From positions 7,501 to 71,500 of the forward strand of contig JAGTXO010000022.1 of NCBI GenBank assembly GCA_019448385.1: 64,000 bases of DNA, read 5' to 3'. A model generated the notes under the pieces. That model saw only the letters and a program-made list of their open reading frames with translations. It did no database searches and was not told the DNA's origin. The DNA comes from Diacronema lutheri (taxonomy: Eukaryota; Haptophyta; Pavlovophyceae; Pavlovales; Pavlovaceae). Below, piece by piece: positions 1 through 14,105 of the stretch (its first letter is position 1; each line of letters starts with the position of its first letter). A program made the position numbers and the translations under genes.

Positions 1-475
1 GCCGCGCGAGCGGCAGCCGGGCGTGGAGGCGTGCGCGCCGCTCGGCGCGCGCGGCACGGCGCACTGCCGTCGACTGATGGCGGATGTGCTGCTGCTCGGC
101 GCGTCGAGTGCGGACTCGGACGTTTTCGGTTACGTTGACCTGCACGTCGAGTTTAAGCAGCTGCCGGCGGGCGCGCGCGGCTACCCGCGCATGCATGGGC
201 TGCTCGGGCAGAACGCGCTGCCCGACGGCGCGGCCGAGGACGACGGCGCGCCGGCCGCGCGCGCCGGCGCGCGGCCGCCGCCGGGCAACGCGGCGGGCCG
301 GCCGCCGGCGGGCGCCGTGCGCGCGCGCAGCATTGGAGCCGGCGGCGCCCAGGGCGAGGGCTTCGTCGAGGGCGAATTGAACGATTACGTCGTCTCGCGC
401 GGCGCGCTCTTCGGCGTTGACGCGCTCGCGCGCTCGCTCTTCGACCGGTCATGCGGCGAATCGACGCGACACTGA
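1..475 (+). CDS. 3' end of a root-cap-domain extracellular protein (partial)
   Basis: Only the C-terminal part of this gene is in the window; it begins left of base 1 and stops at 473-475. The readable part, from about base 120, contains GYVDLHVEF, then MHGLLGQ, then GEGFVEGELNDYVVS. The same blocks occur in the same order at the C-terminus of the next gene (GYMDVVLQL, HGLLGQ, GEGFIDGVWTDYRVS). They resemble the second half of the plant Root_cap/LEA-related family (aHLDLgF...vHGVLGQTYR). The two genes therefore look like tandem paralogues. Bases 1-120 probably hold an intron or a splice junction that I could not place. A role as a secreted cell-surface protein is inferred from the neighbour, because the N-terminal half is not visible. 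The product function is unknown. Confidence 0.6.
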   Translation, partial: PRERQPGVEACAPLGARGTAHCRRLMADVLLLGASSADSDVFGYVDLHVEFKQLPAGARGYPRMHGLLGQNALPDGAAEDDGAPAARAGARPPPGNAAGRPPAGAVRARSIGAGGAQGEGFVEGELNDYVVSRGALFGVDALARSLFDRSCGESTRH

Positions 476-855
476 TGCCGGGATGCACGGGGATCGACGG
501 TGCTCGTTAGTAGTATTAATAGCGGCGGCCGGCGGGGGCCGGCGAGGGGTGGCTAGGCGTGTGTGGGTGTCCGCCCATGACGCGTCCTGCCACGTCCTTG
601 CCGTCCCGGCCGTTCCCGCTGCCGGCGTGCACAGGGTCGACGCCCTGATTTCGGCCTGATGTTGCGTGCGCCCTTTCGCTCGCTCCGTTTGTCCAGCCTC
701 GGCCCCGTGCGCGCCCCTCCTGCTGACCCGCCTGTAAGCGTCGTTAGTATATACTAATACTTCAAGTAAGTAAGTATTACTCTGTTAACAGCTGTGAGCG
801 GCCCCTCTGCTTGTGTGCGTACGGGCGAGCCGGTCGTCCCAACGGACCGCGCGTG
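476..855. other. Intergenic gap with a dispersed repeat and an AT-rich island
   Basis: No convincing gene is present. Bases about 557-690 carry a repeat shared with the hAT transposon (separate entry). Bases about 740-795 are unusually AT-rich for this window and contain a perfect 14-bp palindrome at 744-757 (TTAGTATATACTAA), about 100 bp before the start codon of the next gene. This may be its core promoter, but no specific factor site is recognised. Confidence 0.5.
557..690. repeat. Dispersed repeat shared with the hAT element interior
   Basis: This stretch aligns by eye with 21475-21610 inside hAT copy 1 and the matching part of copy 2. Both carry a GTGTCC block, then a CGCGTC.TGCC.CGTCCTTGCCG block, then CGGCGTGCACAGGGT, in the same order. 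Similarity looks like about 75-80% over some 130 bp. It may be a remnant of a related transposon or a SINE-like repeat captured by the transposon. Confidence 0.5.
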
Positions 856-6625
<5,770 letters not shown>

Positions 6626-6655
6626 ACTAGTACTCTCAAGGGGTGAGTCACAACA

Positions 6656-7467
6656 TTACAGTTCGCGGAACGTGAGGTTGAGCCTGCCCGGGACCATGCG
6701 CAGGCCGGACGGCCGCTCGCCGCGGCGCACGCGCAGCACCGAGTGGAACCAGAGCCGCGCGGGCCCGCCAAAGACGAGCACGTCGCCGCTCTCGAGCCGA
6801 ACGGTCAGCGGGCGCGGCGCGTCAGGCGGCGCCGCGTCGGGATGGACGGGCGCGATCGCAAAGTCGGCCGCGTCGCCGATGGAGAGCGAGACGACGGGCG
6901 AGCCGGCGCGCAGCCGCTCGGCCGACTCGGACGCGTCGCGATGGAACGCGAGCCGGCCTGAGTGTGTGTAGTGATTGACGAGGCAGACGCCGGGCGCGAC
7001 GGGCGGCACGGCGGCACACGCGCGGCTCGCCTCCGCTGCTGCACCCTCGACGAGACGCCAAAGCGCATCTGGGATGGGCGCACAGCGCGGCCCGCCCGGC
7101 CGGCCTTCGAGGTAACGCCCACTCGCAGCGTCCCAGTGCGAGCCGAAACAAAACATTTGCAAATGCAGGCGCGCGCTCGCGTCGGCGCTTCCACCCGGCC
7201 GCGGCACCGCAAAGCCACCATCGCCCACGCCCGCCTCGCGGCAGAGCGCGACGATCTCGTTCTGCGAGTCGAGCGTGATCGCGCCGCGCAGCAACACGAT
7301 GCCGTCGGCGAGCACGCGCGCGCCGCCGTCCGGTCGGTGCGCAGCAGAGGCCAGGCTGATGCGCGCGCCGATGGCGGGCGGCGCTGGTAGGGGCGAGGCG
7401 TGCGCGCCGCCCGTCGGCACGTCGGGCGGCAGCAGGTCAAAGCGCGTCAACGCGCTGTCCGTGCCGC

Positions 7468-7520
<53 letters not shown>

Positions 7521-9961
7521 TTCGGGGCGCGTGGCGCAGCGCGCAGCGCGGCGCGCGCGTCCGCGGCGACGCGCGCATCGATCTTGTAGATGCGGTGGTG
7601 GCCCGCGTGCGCGAGCGGGAGCGGCAGCTGACGCGGCCTACGCAGCACGAAAAGATACGCCGAGTCGTTTGTCTCGAGCACGGCCGCGCTCGTGGCAACG
7701 GCGGCGGCGGCGGCGGCGGCGGCGCGCGCGGCGTACTCGGCGGCGGGCACGCACTCGGCGAGCTCAACGGTGCCGAGCAGGGCAGAGGTCGGGTACGCGC
7801 GCGGGAAGGCGGGCGGCGGCTGACCGCGCCGCACGGCCAGCTCGGCGTAGGTCTGCTCGACGGTCGCGATTTCAAGCTCAGATGCCGCGCGCGCGGTCGA
7901 CGCAATCCACAGGGTCCCACGATGGCGTGTCGGCCAGCCGCGCCCCTGGCGCGGGCGCGGCGCGCGGCGCGCACCAGGCGCGCGTGCGTCTCTCCGTCAC
8001 ATTGGAGAGAGGGAAAGGGGGCAAAGGGGGGGCAAAGGGGGGGCAAAGGGGGCAAAGGGAGACAGAGTCGCGCTGCGCGCGCGCGTCGCTCGGGCGGGCG
8101 CGCAGGCGCGCGCAGGCCGCCGCGCGCTCGCGCGCACCTCAATCTGCTTCACGCCCGCGACGACGAGAGACGCCCACGGCTGATGGAGGGAAAGGCATTC
8201 GAGCGAGCCGACGGTGTCGGCGCGCTCGGCGCCGTCGTTCTCGTCGTTGTCGTCGTCGGCAGCGGCGGCATCGGCCGGGTTGGCTGGCGCGGCGCGCGCG
8301 CATGGTGGCGCTTCGCTCGCCGCCTCCTCCGCCGCGCGCTCTTGGCGGTAGCGCAGATCGGCGGCGATGCGCGCCTCGCGGTCAGCCTGCGCGGCGTCCG
8401 CCGCGGCCTCGAGCGCGCCGGCGCCGCCCGCGGCTCGCTCGTGCGCTAGGAGCGCAGCGACCCATGGGTCGTCGTGCTGCACCTTGAGGACCGAATGCTT
8501 CAGACCCTCCGCCCACGCGCGCGCGCGCACGGCCTCGTCCGCGGCCAGACCGTCGCCGCCGTCGCCGCTGCCGCTCATACCGCCACCGCCACCCGCGCCG
8601 CCACCGCCACCCGCGCCGCCACCGCCACCCGCGCCGTCACCGCCACCCGCGCCGCGCCGCCGGTCGCGGCGCACAAAGCATGGCCGCTCGTCCTCGCCGA
8701 GCCACGGGTTGGCAAGGCTGAGCGGCGCGGCAGGCGGCGCGGCGGGCGGCGCGCGCGGCGGCGCCACCGACTGCGCGCCGCTCGCCGACGGCGCGCGCGC
8801 CGCCGACGGCGCGCGCGCCGCCGACGCGCCATGAGCGTCGGCGCGGCAGACGCCGCCGCCGACGGCGGCGCGCGCGCCGTCGTCGTCGTCGGCGCGCGGC
8901 GCGCGCGGCGCGAAGCCGTCGATTCGCGCCTGCTCGCCCGGTCGCGCCGCGCCAGCGCCACCGCCCACCGCCTGCTCGGCAGCGAGCGCGTAGCCAGCGC
9001 TCAGCTGAACGGCCGCGCGCGCGCCAATGTCGATCGCGACGCGCAGCTCACGACGCGCGCGCTCGACGGACTCGAGCGCGTCGCGGCGCGCGGCGGCGGC
9101 GGCATCGCGCTCGGTGGCCGACAGCCACGCGTCGCCGCTCGTGTCCCAGTAGTCCGTCTGGTCGTCGATCACCGCCGTGCGCGCGGCGCCCGCGCGCTCA
9201 AACGCGAGCAGCGTGTCGCGGTGCGCGCGCGCGCGCTCGAGCGCGCTCTCGGCGTGCGCGGCGGCGTCGGCGGCGGCTGCGGCGTCGGTAGCGCTGGCCG
9301 CGGCGGCGAGCGCGGGCGCGCACACGTCCGGGTCGTTGCCGCACGCGAGGCATGCGCCCGCGCCCTGCTGCGCGCAGACGATGTTGCCACACGAGATGCA
9401 ATTAAATAGGAGCGCGTGCCGCGAGGCGCTGCACGCGCACGGCCGGCGGCCGGGTAGAAGCGGCGAGCCATCGAGCGCGAGGCGCGCGGCGGGCTGCGCT
9501 GCGCGTGCAGCCACCGCCACCGCCGCTGCCCCCGCCGCCTTGCCCTTTTTGCCGCCGCGCGCGCGCGTGGCCGTCTCGCCTCCGCCGCCGGCCGGCGCGC
9601 GCGCCGGGCCCTGCGCGCGGCCGTCGAGGCGGTACTTGGCATCGACGTCGTCATCAGCCGCCGCATCCGCGCCGCCAGCGCCCGCGCGCGCGCCGCCCGC
9701 GCCTGGCGGCGCGCCGGCCGTGCGCGCGCGCTCGGCGCCGAGCCGGCGCGTCGCTTCCGCCGCGAGCTGCGCGCCGCCGGAGCCGACCATCGCGTCGAGG
9801 TAGGCGGCCATGTCGGCCGGCGGCATGTCGAGCATCGTCGCGACCACCTCGTGCGCGCCCATCTCCGCGCCGACCAGCTCGGCCAGCTGCGCGGCGAGGA
9901 AACCGGCCGCCGTCCCGTCGTCGTCCGGCGCTCGAGACCGTGCGCCTTGGCAGGACGCCAT
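6656..9961 (-). CDS. TRIP4/ASC-1-like protein fused to an AlkB dioxygenase
   Basis: Two exons, 9961-8138 and 7945-6656, join in phase (intron 7946-8137, GTGCGC...CAG) to about 1037 aa. ATG 9961 is preferred; an in-frame ATG at 9997 is possible. Residues about 174-207 form the TRIP4-type C2HC5 zinc finger (CACSASRHALLFNCISCGNI and a second Cys cluster). An ASCH domain starts near residue 588 (LSLHQPWASLVVAGVKQIE) and continues across the splice as GRGWPTRHRGTLWIAST. The C-terminus is an AlkB-type Fe(II)/2-oxoglutarate dioxygenase: NHYTHSGRLAFHRD supplies the HxD iron ligands, FHSV the distal His and RLNLTFR the 2OG-binding arginines. In animals ASC-1 (TRIP4) belongs to the ASCC complex, which works with the demethylase ALKBH3, so this fusion suggests nucleic-acid alkylation repair. 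Poly-Ala and poly-Gly tracts separate the domains. Confidence 0.85.
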
Positions 9962-10059
9962 CGCCGCCCACCAAAGGGCGCCCGCCCAGCCCCGCAAAGC
10001 GGAGTGGACGCACCCCCGGTCCGGGCGGCCCGCGCGTGCGCCGCGCCTTCGGTCGCGCG

Positions 10060-10680
10060 ATGGTGCACCCGATGATGGGCGCAGCCTTCCTCGGCGGCTC
10101 GTTCGCCGGGATGGCGTCGCGGCACGTGGGCGCGCTCAACGTGATCAGCCTCACCACCGGCACGCTCACCGGCATCTGGCTCGCGCAAAACCACCCGCAG
10201 TCGGTGCCCAACCTGAAGGACGAGCTGCGCCGCTTCGCGGCGGCGGTCGGCGAGGCAGAGGACGAGGCACCGCCGCAGGCGCATTGGACGCGCGGCGCGA
10301 TGCCGCTCGACGAGACCGTCCTCACGTCACCCGTCAAGGAGGCCGTCGCCGAGTACCGCGAGCGGCGCAAGGGGCTCGAGCGCGCGGACCGGACGGTGCG
10401 CGAGCTCGTCGTGCAGGGCGAGGACACGCGCGCGCGGCTGACGGTCGCGCTCGCGCAGCTCGAGGAGGAGAAGAAGGTGGCGCAGACCGCATGCCACGCC
10501 GCGCACGAGCGCGTCGTCGCGCGCATGGACGAGCTGAAGCTCGAGCGGCGCGCGAAGGGCGCCGATCGCGAGCGCCTCGACTACTTCCTCGAGACGCTGC
10601 GCGAGCTGCGCGATCTCGAGGTGGGCTGCCCGCCGCCGCGCAGCTCGCTTCTCGCGCGCGCACTCGCGCGAGCGAGCTGA
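10060..10680 (+). CDS. Hypothetical membrane-associated coiled-coil protein
   Basis: The 206-aa frame starts at ATG 10060 and diverges from the TRIP4-AlkB gene, with about 100 bp between start codons. The reading frame is open further upstream, so an N-terminal extension is possible. Residues about 5-40 are Gly-rich and hydrophobic (MMGAAFLGGSFAGMAS, then VISLTTGTLTGIWLAQN), consistent with one or two membrane segments. The rest is charged and helical with heptad-like spacing (about residues 90-190). The family is not recognised. A small organelle membrane protein is only a guess from the layout. Confidence 0.55.
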   Translation: MVHPMMGAAFLGGSFAGMASRHVGALNVISLTTGTLTGIWLAQNHPQSVPNLKDELRRFAAAVGEAEDEAPPQAHWTRGAMPLDETVLTSPVKEAVAEYRERRKGLERADRTVRELVVQGEDTRARLTVALAQLEEEKKVAQTACHAAHERVVARMDELKLERRAKGADRERLDYFLETLRELRDLEVGCPPPRSSLLARALARAS

Positions 10681-10920
10681 GGCGCGCCACGCCACGCCAC
10701 GCCGCCCTCTGCTCGCGCGCGCGTGCATGACGATCACGATGATGCCGGCGGCGCGGCGCCATCGCGCCGCGTGTCCCGCGTGCCGTTCCTTGGGCGCGCC
10801 GCTTGCGGCTCGGAGGTGCGCGAGGGTGAGTCTGTGAAGCGCCCACGACGTGCGGCGAGCCTGCCGCCGCGGACGTGTTCTCATTATATACCCTGAAATT
10901 CGGAGTGTCGGCAAGAACAT

Positions 10921-11003
10921 GGTTGGATGGCCGAGTTGGTCTAAGGCGCTGCATTAAGGCTGCAGTTTCTCCGGGAGCCGAGGTTCGAATCCTCGTTCAG
11001 CCA
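10921..11003 (+). tRNA. tRNA-Leu (anticodon AAG)
   Basis: An 83-nt class II tRNA including the discriminator A. The acceptor stem pairs GGTTGGA with TTCAGCC. The anticodon stem CTGCA/TGCAG encloses loop TTAAGGC, giving anticodon AAG. There is a long variable arm (TCTCCGGGAG) and a canonical T arm (CGAGG TTCGAAT CCTCG). CCA is not encoded. A TTTT run about 5 nt downstream fits RNA polymerase III termination. No intron is present. Confidence 0.95.
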
Positions 11004-11390
11004 CACGTTTTGTGTTGAGCGGCACACATAGTTTTTGCCCTGCGCGGTGCGCCCGTCGGTTGCGACGCGCCGCGCCCAATGGGTGCGCGGCGCGCCGTGC
11101 GCGCAGCGCGCCGCCATAAACGTGATGAGCAGATGGTTGGATGGCCGCCATCTCGCGCCGCCATCTCGCGTCTCGGTCGCTTACGGGGCCGCGGCCGCGC
11201 CCTGCTGCACGCGCGGACGTCTTTCCAGTCGAACCGAGCAGCCTACGCGCAGCGCCCCACGCCGTGCGCCCGGACCGACGCGGCAACACGCCGCGCTTGG
11301 TGCGGTTGATCGCAACGACAGCGCGCGCACGCGCTTGCTGGCGGCGAGCGATCTGATCATTACGGCTTACGCCGAACGTCATGAGCAGAT
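11004..11390. other. Spacer between two tRNA genes
   Basis: About 390 bp with no supported protein gene. It holds a short tRNA 5' fragment (separate entry) and otherwise nothing recognisable. Confidence 0.5.
11135..11147 (+). pseudogene. tRNA-Leu 5' fragment with copied flank
   Basis: GGTTGGATGGCCG matches the first 13 nt of the tRNA-Leu genes. Together with the 14 nt upstream (11121-11134) it matches 11378-11403 at all but one base, so a piece of the second tRNA's 5' flank was copied along with it. The rest of the tRNA is absent. Confidence 0.7.
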
Positions 11391-11473
11391 GGTTGGATGG
11401 CCGAGTTGGTCTAAGGCGCTGCATTAAGGCTGCAGTTTCTCCGGGAGCCGAGGTTCGAATCCTCGTTCAGCCA
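11391..11473 (+). tRNA. tRNA-Leu (anticodon AAG), second copy
   Basis: The sequence is identical over 83 nt to the tRNA at 10921-11003, in the same orientation, about 390 bp downstream. A TTTT run follows at about 11477. The flanks differ from those of the first copy beyond one or two bases, so the identity is confined to the tRNA body. Confidence 0.95.
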
Positions 11474-11890
11474 CTCTTTTGGCGCGCACAGCACTGCTCG
11501 TGCGTGTTGCCACGCCCCCGCGAGGCGCGAGCCTTTTTTGTGGGTATCGGTGCGTGCTCCGGAGCGCGCAACCGCCCGCGTCGCGTCCGTCCGGTGGAAC
11601 ATGCGGTTGCACGTCGACCCCCCCAAGTTTGTGCATGCGCTCGCCCTTGACAACCGCGCCAAGGTCAGATGGGGCGCGCATACTCATCGCCCTCGCACGC
11701 GCCGTCCGTGCCGGCGCCACGCCGCTCGCAAGGGCCGGCAGCAGCGCCGTTTTGCCCGCCTCGCATGCCACGGCCGCGCCTGCCGCGCGCCCGCCGCGTC
11801 CGCGTCCGCCGCGTCGCCGCCCGCACCGCTTCAGCTTCGTCGGCGAGGCGAGCGAAAAGCTCGGGCGCGGCGGCGCCACGGCGGGCTCCG

Positions 11891-12499
11891 TCAGATGAGC
11901 TTCTTCATCTGAAAATAGCGCTTCAGGTAGTAGATCTGCCACAGGCCCATCGCACCTATCAGCGTGAGGGTCATAATGTTGAACCAGAGCACGCGCGTGT
12001 TGGTCGACTCGTTGGTATCGCGCATCTCCTCCTCGCGCCCGCGCATGTAGATCATCTCCTCCTTGATCGCCATCGCCATCTCGCGCATCCGGTCGAGCTG
12101 CTTCTCTATTTGCTCCACGTGGTCCTTGCGCGCGATCTGCGAGTGGTCGTCGACCTCGAGCCCCTTGCGCAGCGTGATGACGACGCGGCGACGGACGGGA
12201 TTGTCGTTGGCGAAGCACACTTTGTGCACGCCGGTCGTCTCCGACGTGACCGAGAAGTGATGCGGGTCTGACGTCTGCCGCTCGAAGAGCACGGCGTCGA
12301 GCGGGCCGAGCACCTTGACGCTGCCCGCGAACCCATCCGTCGGCTCGATCGAGTAGTCGCCGGTGAAGAGCGCCTTCTCGGGCAGCTCCTCAGAGATGCA
12401 GCGCGCGCTCTGCGGCTCCACCCAGAATTGCGTCGCGCCCGTCGCGCCCAGCGCGCACAGCAAGCAGCCGCGGCCGAGCGCGCCGCGCGCGCGCGCCAT
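11891..12499 (-). CDS. p24 (emp24/gp25L/TMED) family cargo receptor
   Basis: A single-exon protein of 202 aa. It has an N-terminal signal peptide, then a GOLD domain (residues about 25-110; QSARCISEELPEK at its start and HKVCFAND at its end, giving the conserved Cys pair). A heptad coiled coil follows (about 115-165) and one transmembrane helix (WFNIMTLTLIGAMGLWQIYYL). The short cytosolic tail KRYFQMKKLI carries aromatic and dilysine signals typical of COPII/COPI binding. p24 proteins cycle between ER and Golgi and select cargo. Length and domain order are normal for the family. The start codon lies only 26 bp from the divergent fibrillin start, implying a shared promoter. Confidence 0.9.
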   Translation of the reverse strand: MARARGALGRGCLLCALGATGATQFWVEPQSARCISEELPEKALFTGDYSIEPTDGFAGSVKVLGPLDAVLFERQTSDPHHFSVTSETTGVHKVCFANDNPVRRRVVITLRKGLEVDDHSQIARKDHVEQIEKQLDRMREMAMAIKEEMIYMRGREEEMRDTNESTNTRVLWFNIMTLTLIGAMGLWQIYYLKRYFQMKKLI

Positions 12500-12525
12500 C
12501 GGATTGGCCTCTCCCGCCGAAAGAA

Positions 12526-13437
12526 ATGGCCGGCGTCGTGCGGCTCGCCGCTCTCACGCTCGCGCTCGCCGCGCATCGCGCCGCGCCGCGCGCGCGCGGG
12601 GGGCGTGCGCGAATGAGCGGCGCGACGGCGCCGCGCGCCTCTGCCGGCTGCGAGCTCGTCACGCTCGGCGCCGTTACCGACCGCGGGCAGCGCGCGTCCG
12701 CGGCGCAGCGCACGCTCGCGCGCCGGCTGATCGCCGAGCTCGAGCACACGCCCGGCACGGGCGGCGAGGCGGCGGACGGCGAGCTGGAGGGCGAGTGGGA
12801 GCTCGTATACGCCACCGAGGCCGTCTATCGCGCGTCGCCCTTCTTCGCCGCCTTCCGCGGCCTCACGCGCGGCGTCGACGCGGTGGCGCGCCCGCTCGGC
12901 GCGCCAAACGCCGCGCTTTCCGAGGCCATCTTCCGAATCACGGACGGCGTGCCGTTCAAAGAGGTGGGCGTGGCGCGGCAGACGATCAACGCCACGCACC
13001 TCGTCTCGCGCGTCGAGCTCTCCATCAACCTCTTCGACGCGCTCGTGCCGCGCGCCGGCTCGGTGATGACGTCGACGGCCGCAATCCTCGCGCCCACGGG
13101 CGGCGGCGGAGCGGCGCGCGTCGCGCGGCTGCGCGTCGAACAGACGCGCGTCCTCGACAGCTCGCTCGGCGCGCTCCTCCCTTTCCTCGCCCTCGATCGG
13201 CTCGCGTTCCCCACGGCCGACGTGTTCGAGCGGCTCCGGCCGGGCTCGTCCGAAGTGCGTCTTGAGACGACTTTTCTCTCGCACACACTGCGCGTGAGCC
13301 GTCATCGCGCGGGCGGCGCGGACGACGCGGATGCGGCCGGAGGTTCAGACGTGGCGGCAGACAGCGGCGCCTTTGTGTGGTCGCGCGTCATTGTGCCGCC
13401 GGAGCGCTCCGCCCTCGCTGGCGGCGGCGGCGCGTGA
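12526..13437 (+). CDS. Plastid-lipid-associated protein (fibrillin/PAP family)
   Basis: A 303-aa single-exon protein. The N-terminus (about residues 1-35) is hydrophobic then Arg/Ala-rich, as expected of a secondary-plastid targeting leader. The core matches PAP/fibrillin: ELEGEWELVYATEAVY is the family's opening strand, followed by SPFFAAFRGL, an acidic/aromatic beta-barrel core and VRLETTFLSHTLRVSR near the end. Fibrillins bind lipids in plastoglobules and thylakoids. The gene is head-to-head with the p24 gene and convergent with the myosin gene. The exact start and leader cleavage cannot be read with confidence. Confidence 0.8.
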   Translation: MAGVVRLAALTLALAAHRAAPRARGGRARMSGATAPRASAGCELVTLGAVTDRGQRASAAQRTLARRLIAELEHTPGTGGEAADGELEGEWELVYATEAVYRASPFFAAFRGLTRGVDAVARPLGAPNAALSEAIFRITDGVPFKEVGVARQTINATHLVSRVELSINLFDALVPRAGSVMTSTAAILAPTGGGGAARVARLRVEQTRVLDSSLGALLPFLALDRLAFPTADVFERLRPGSSEVRLETTFLSHTLRVSRHRAGGADDADAAGGSDVAADSGAFVWSRVIVPPERSALAGGGGA

Positions 13438-13806
13438 GCGCGCGCACGCGCCCTTTCTCAAACGCGGCGGCTGCGCAACGCCGCGGCCGGTTGCGGCGCG
13501 GCGGCGGTGGCACTTGGTTCGCGCGGGCTTGCGTCCAGCAATCGCCGGTGCGTCGCGACGAGCGCGTCGCCGTCAGCGCGTGCAGTGCGTCTTGCAATCC
13601 GCCGTACCGCGCGTGCGCTCTGGGTACGCGTCAGTGTTGAGAAGGAAGTCGGGCGGGCGCGCCTGGCGACCGCCCGGTTCTGCTCTTCCAAAGAGCGCAC
13701 GGCATCATCCTGCCCGCCGCGGGCTTCGGTCTGCGGGCTTTCGAGCACGGGCGTTCTGTACCTGTCGTCTTCAACACATGAATCCACGGCACGCGCACAC
13801 GATGAC
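13438..13806. other. Gap between convergent genes
   Basis: About 370 bp between the stop codons of the fibrillin and myosin genes. Frames here are short and Arg-rich, with no family signal. It presumably holds the two 3' untranslated regions. Confidence 0.4.
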
Positions 13807-14073
13807 CTAGTGCTGGCCGCGCGCCGGCGGCTTGGCCGTAGCTTGTGGCCAGCTGGCGCCGTTGGGCAGCTTGCCGAGGTCGGAAAACGGATCGGACGGC
13901 GTCGGCGCGCCGCCAGCCGTCAGCGGCTGCGGCGTGAGCGGTCCAGGCGAGCTCGCCGGCGGCGCGCGGCACGTGCCGTGCGAGCCGGCTGTGGGTGAGA
14001 AGCAGCTGCCGGCTCCACCAGCCGTGGGCGGGGCCCAGCCCGCACCAGTAAGCTGCTGGCCAAAACCAGCGTA

Positions 14074-14105
<32 letters not shown>

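Noticed and set aside
7946-8137. GGGCAAAG repeats as a separate regulatory element
   Set aside because: They lie within the intron of the TRIP4-AlkB gene and are simple G-rich repeats; no specific function supported.
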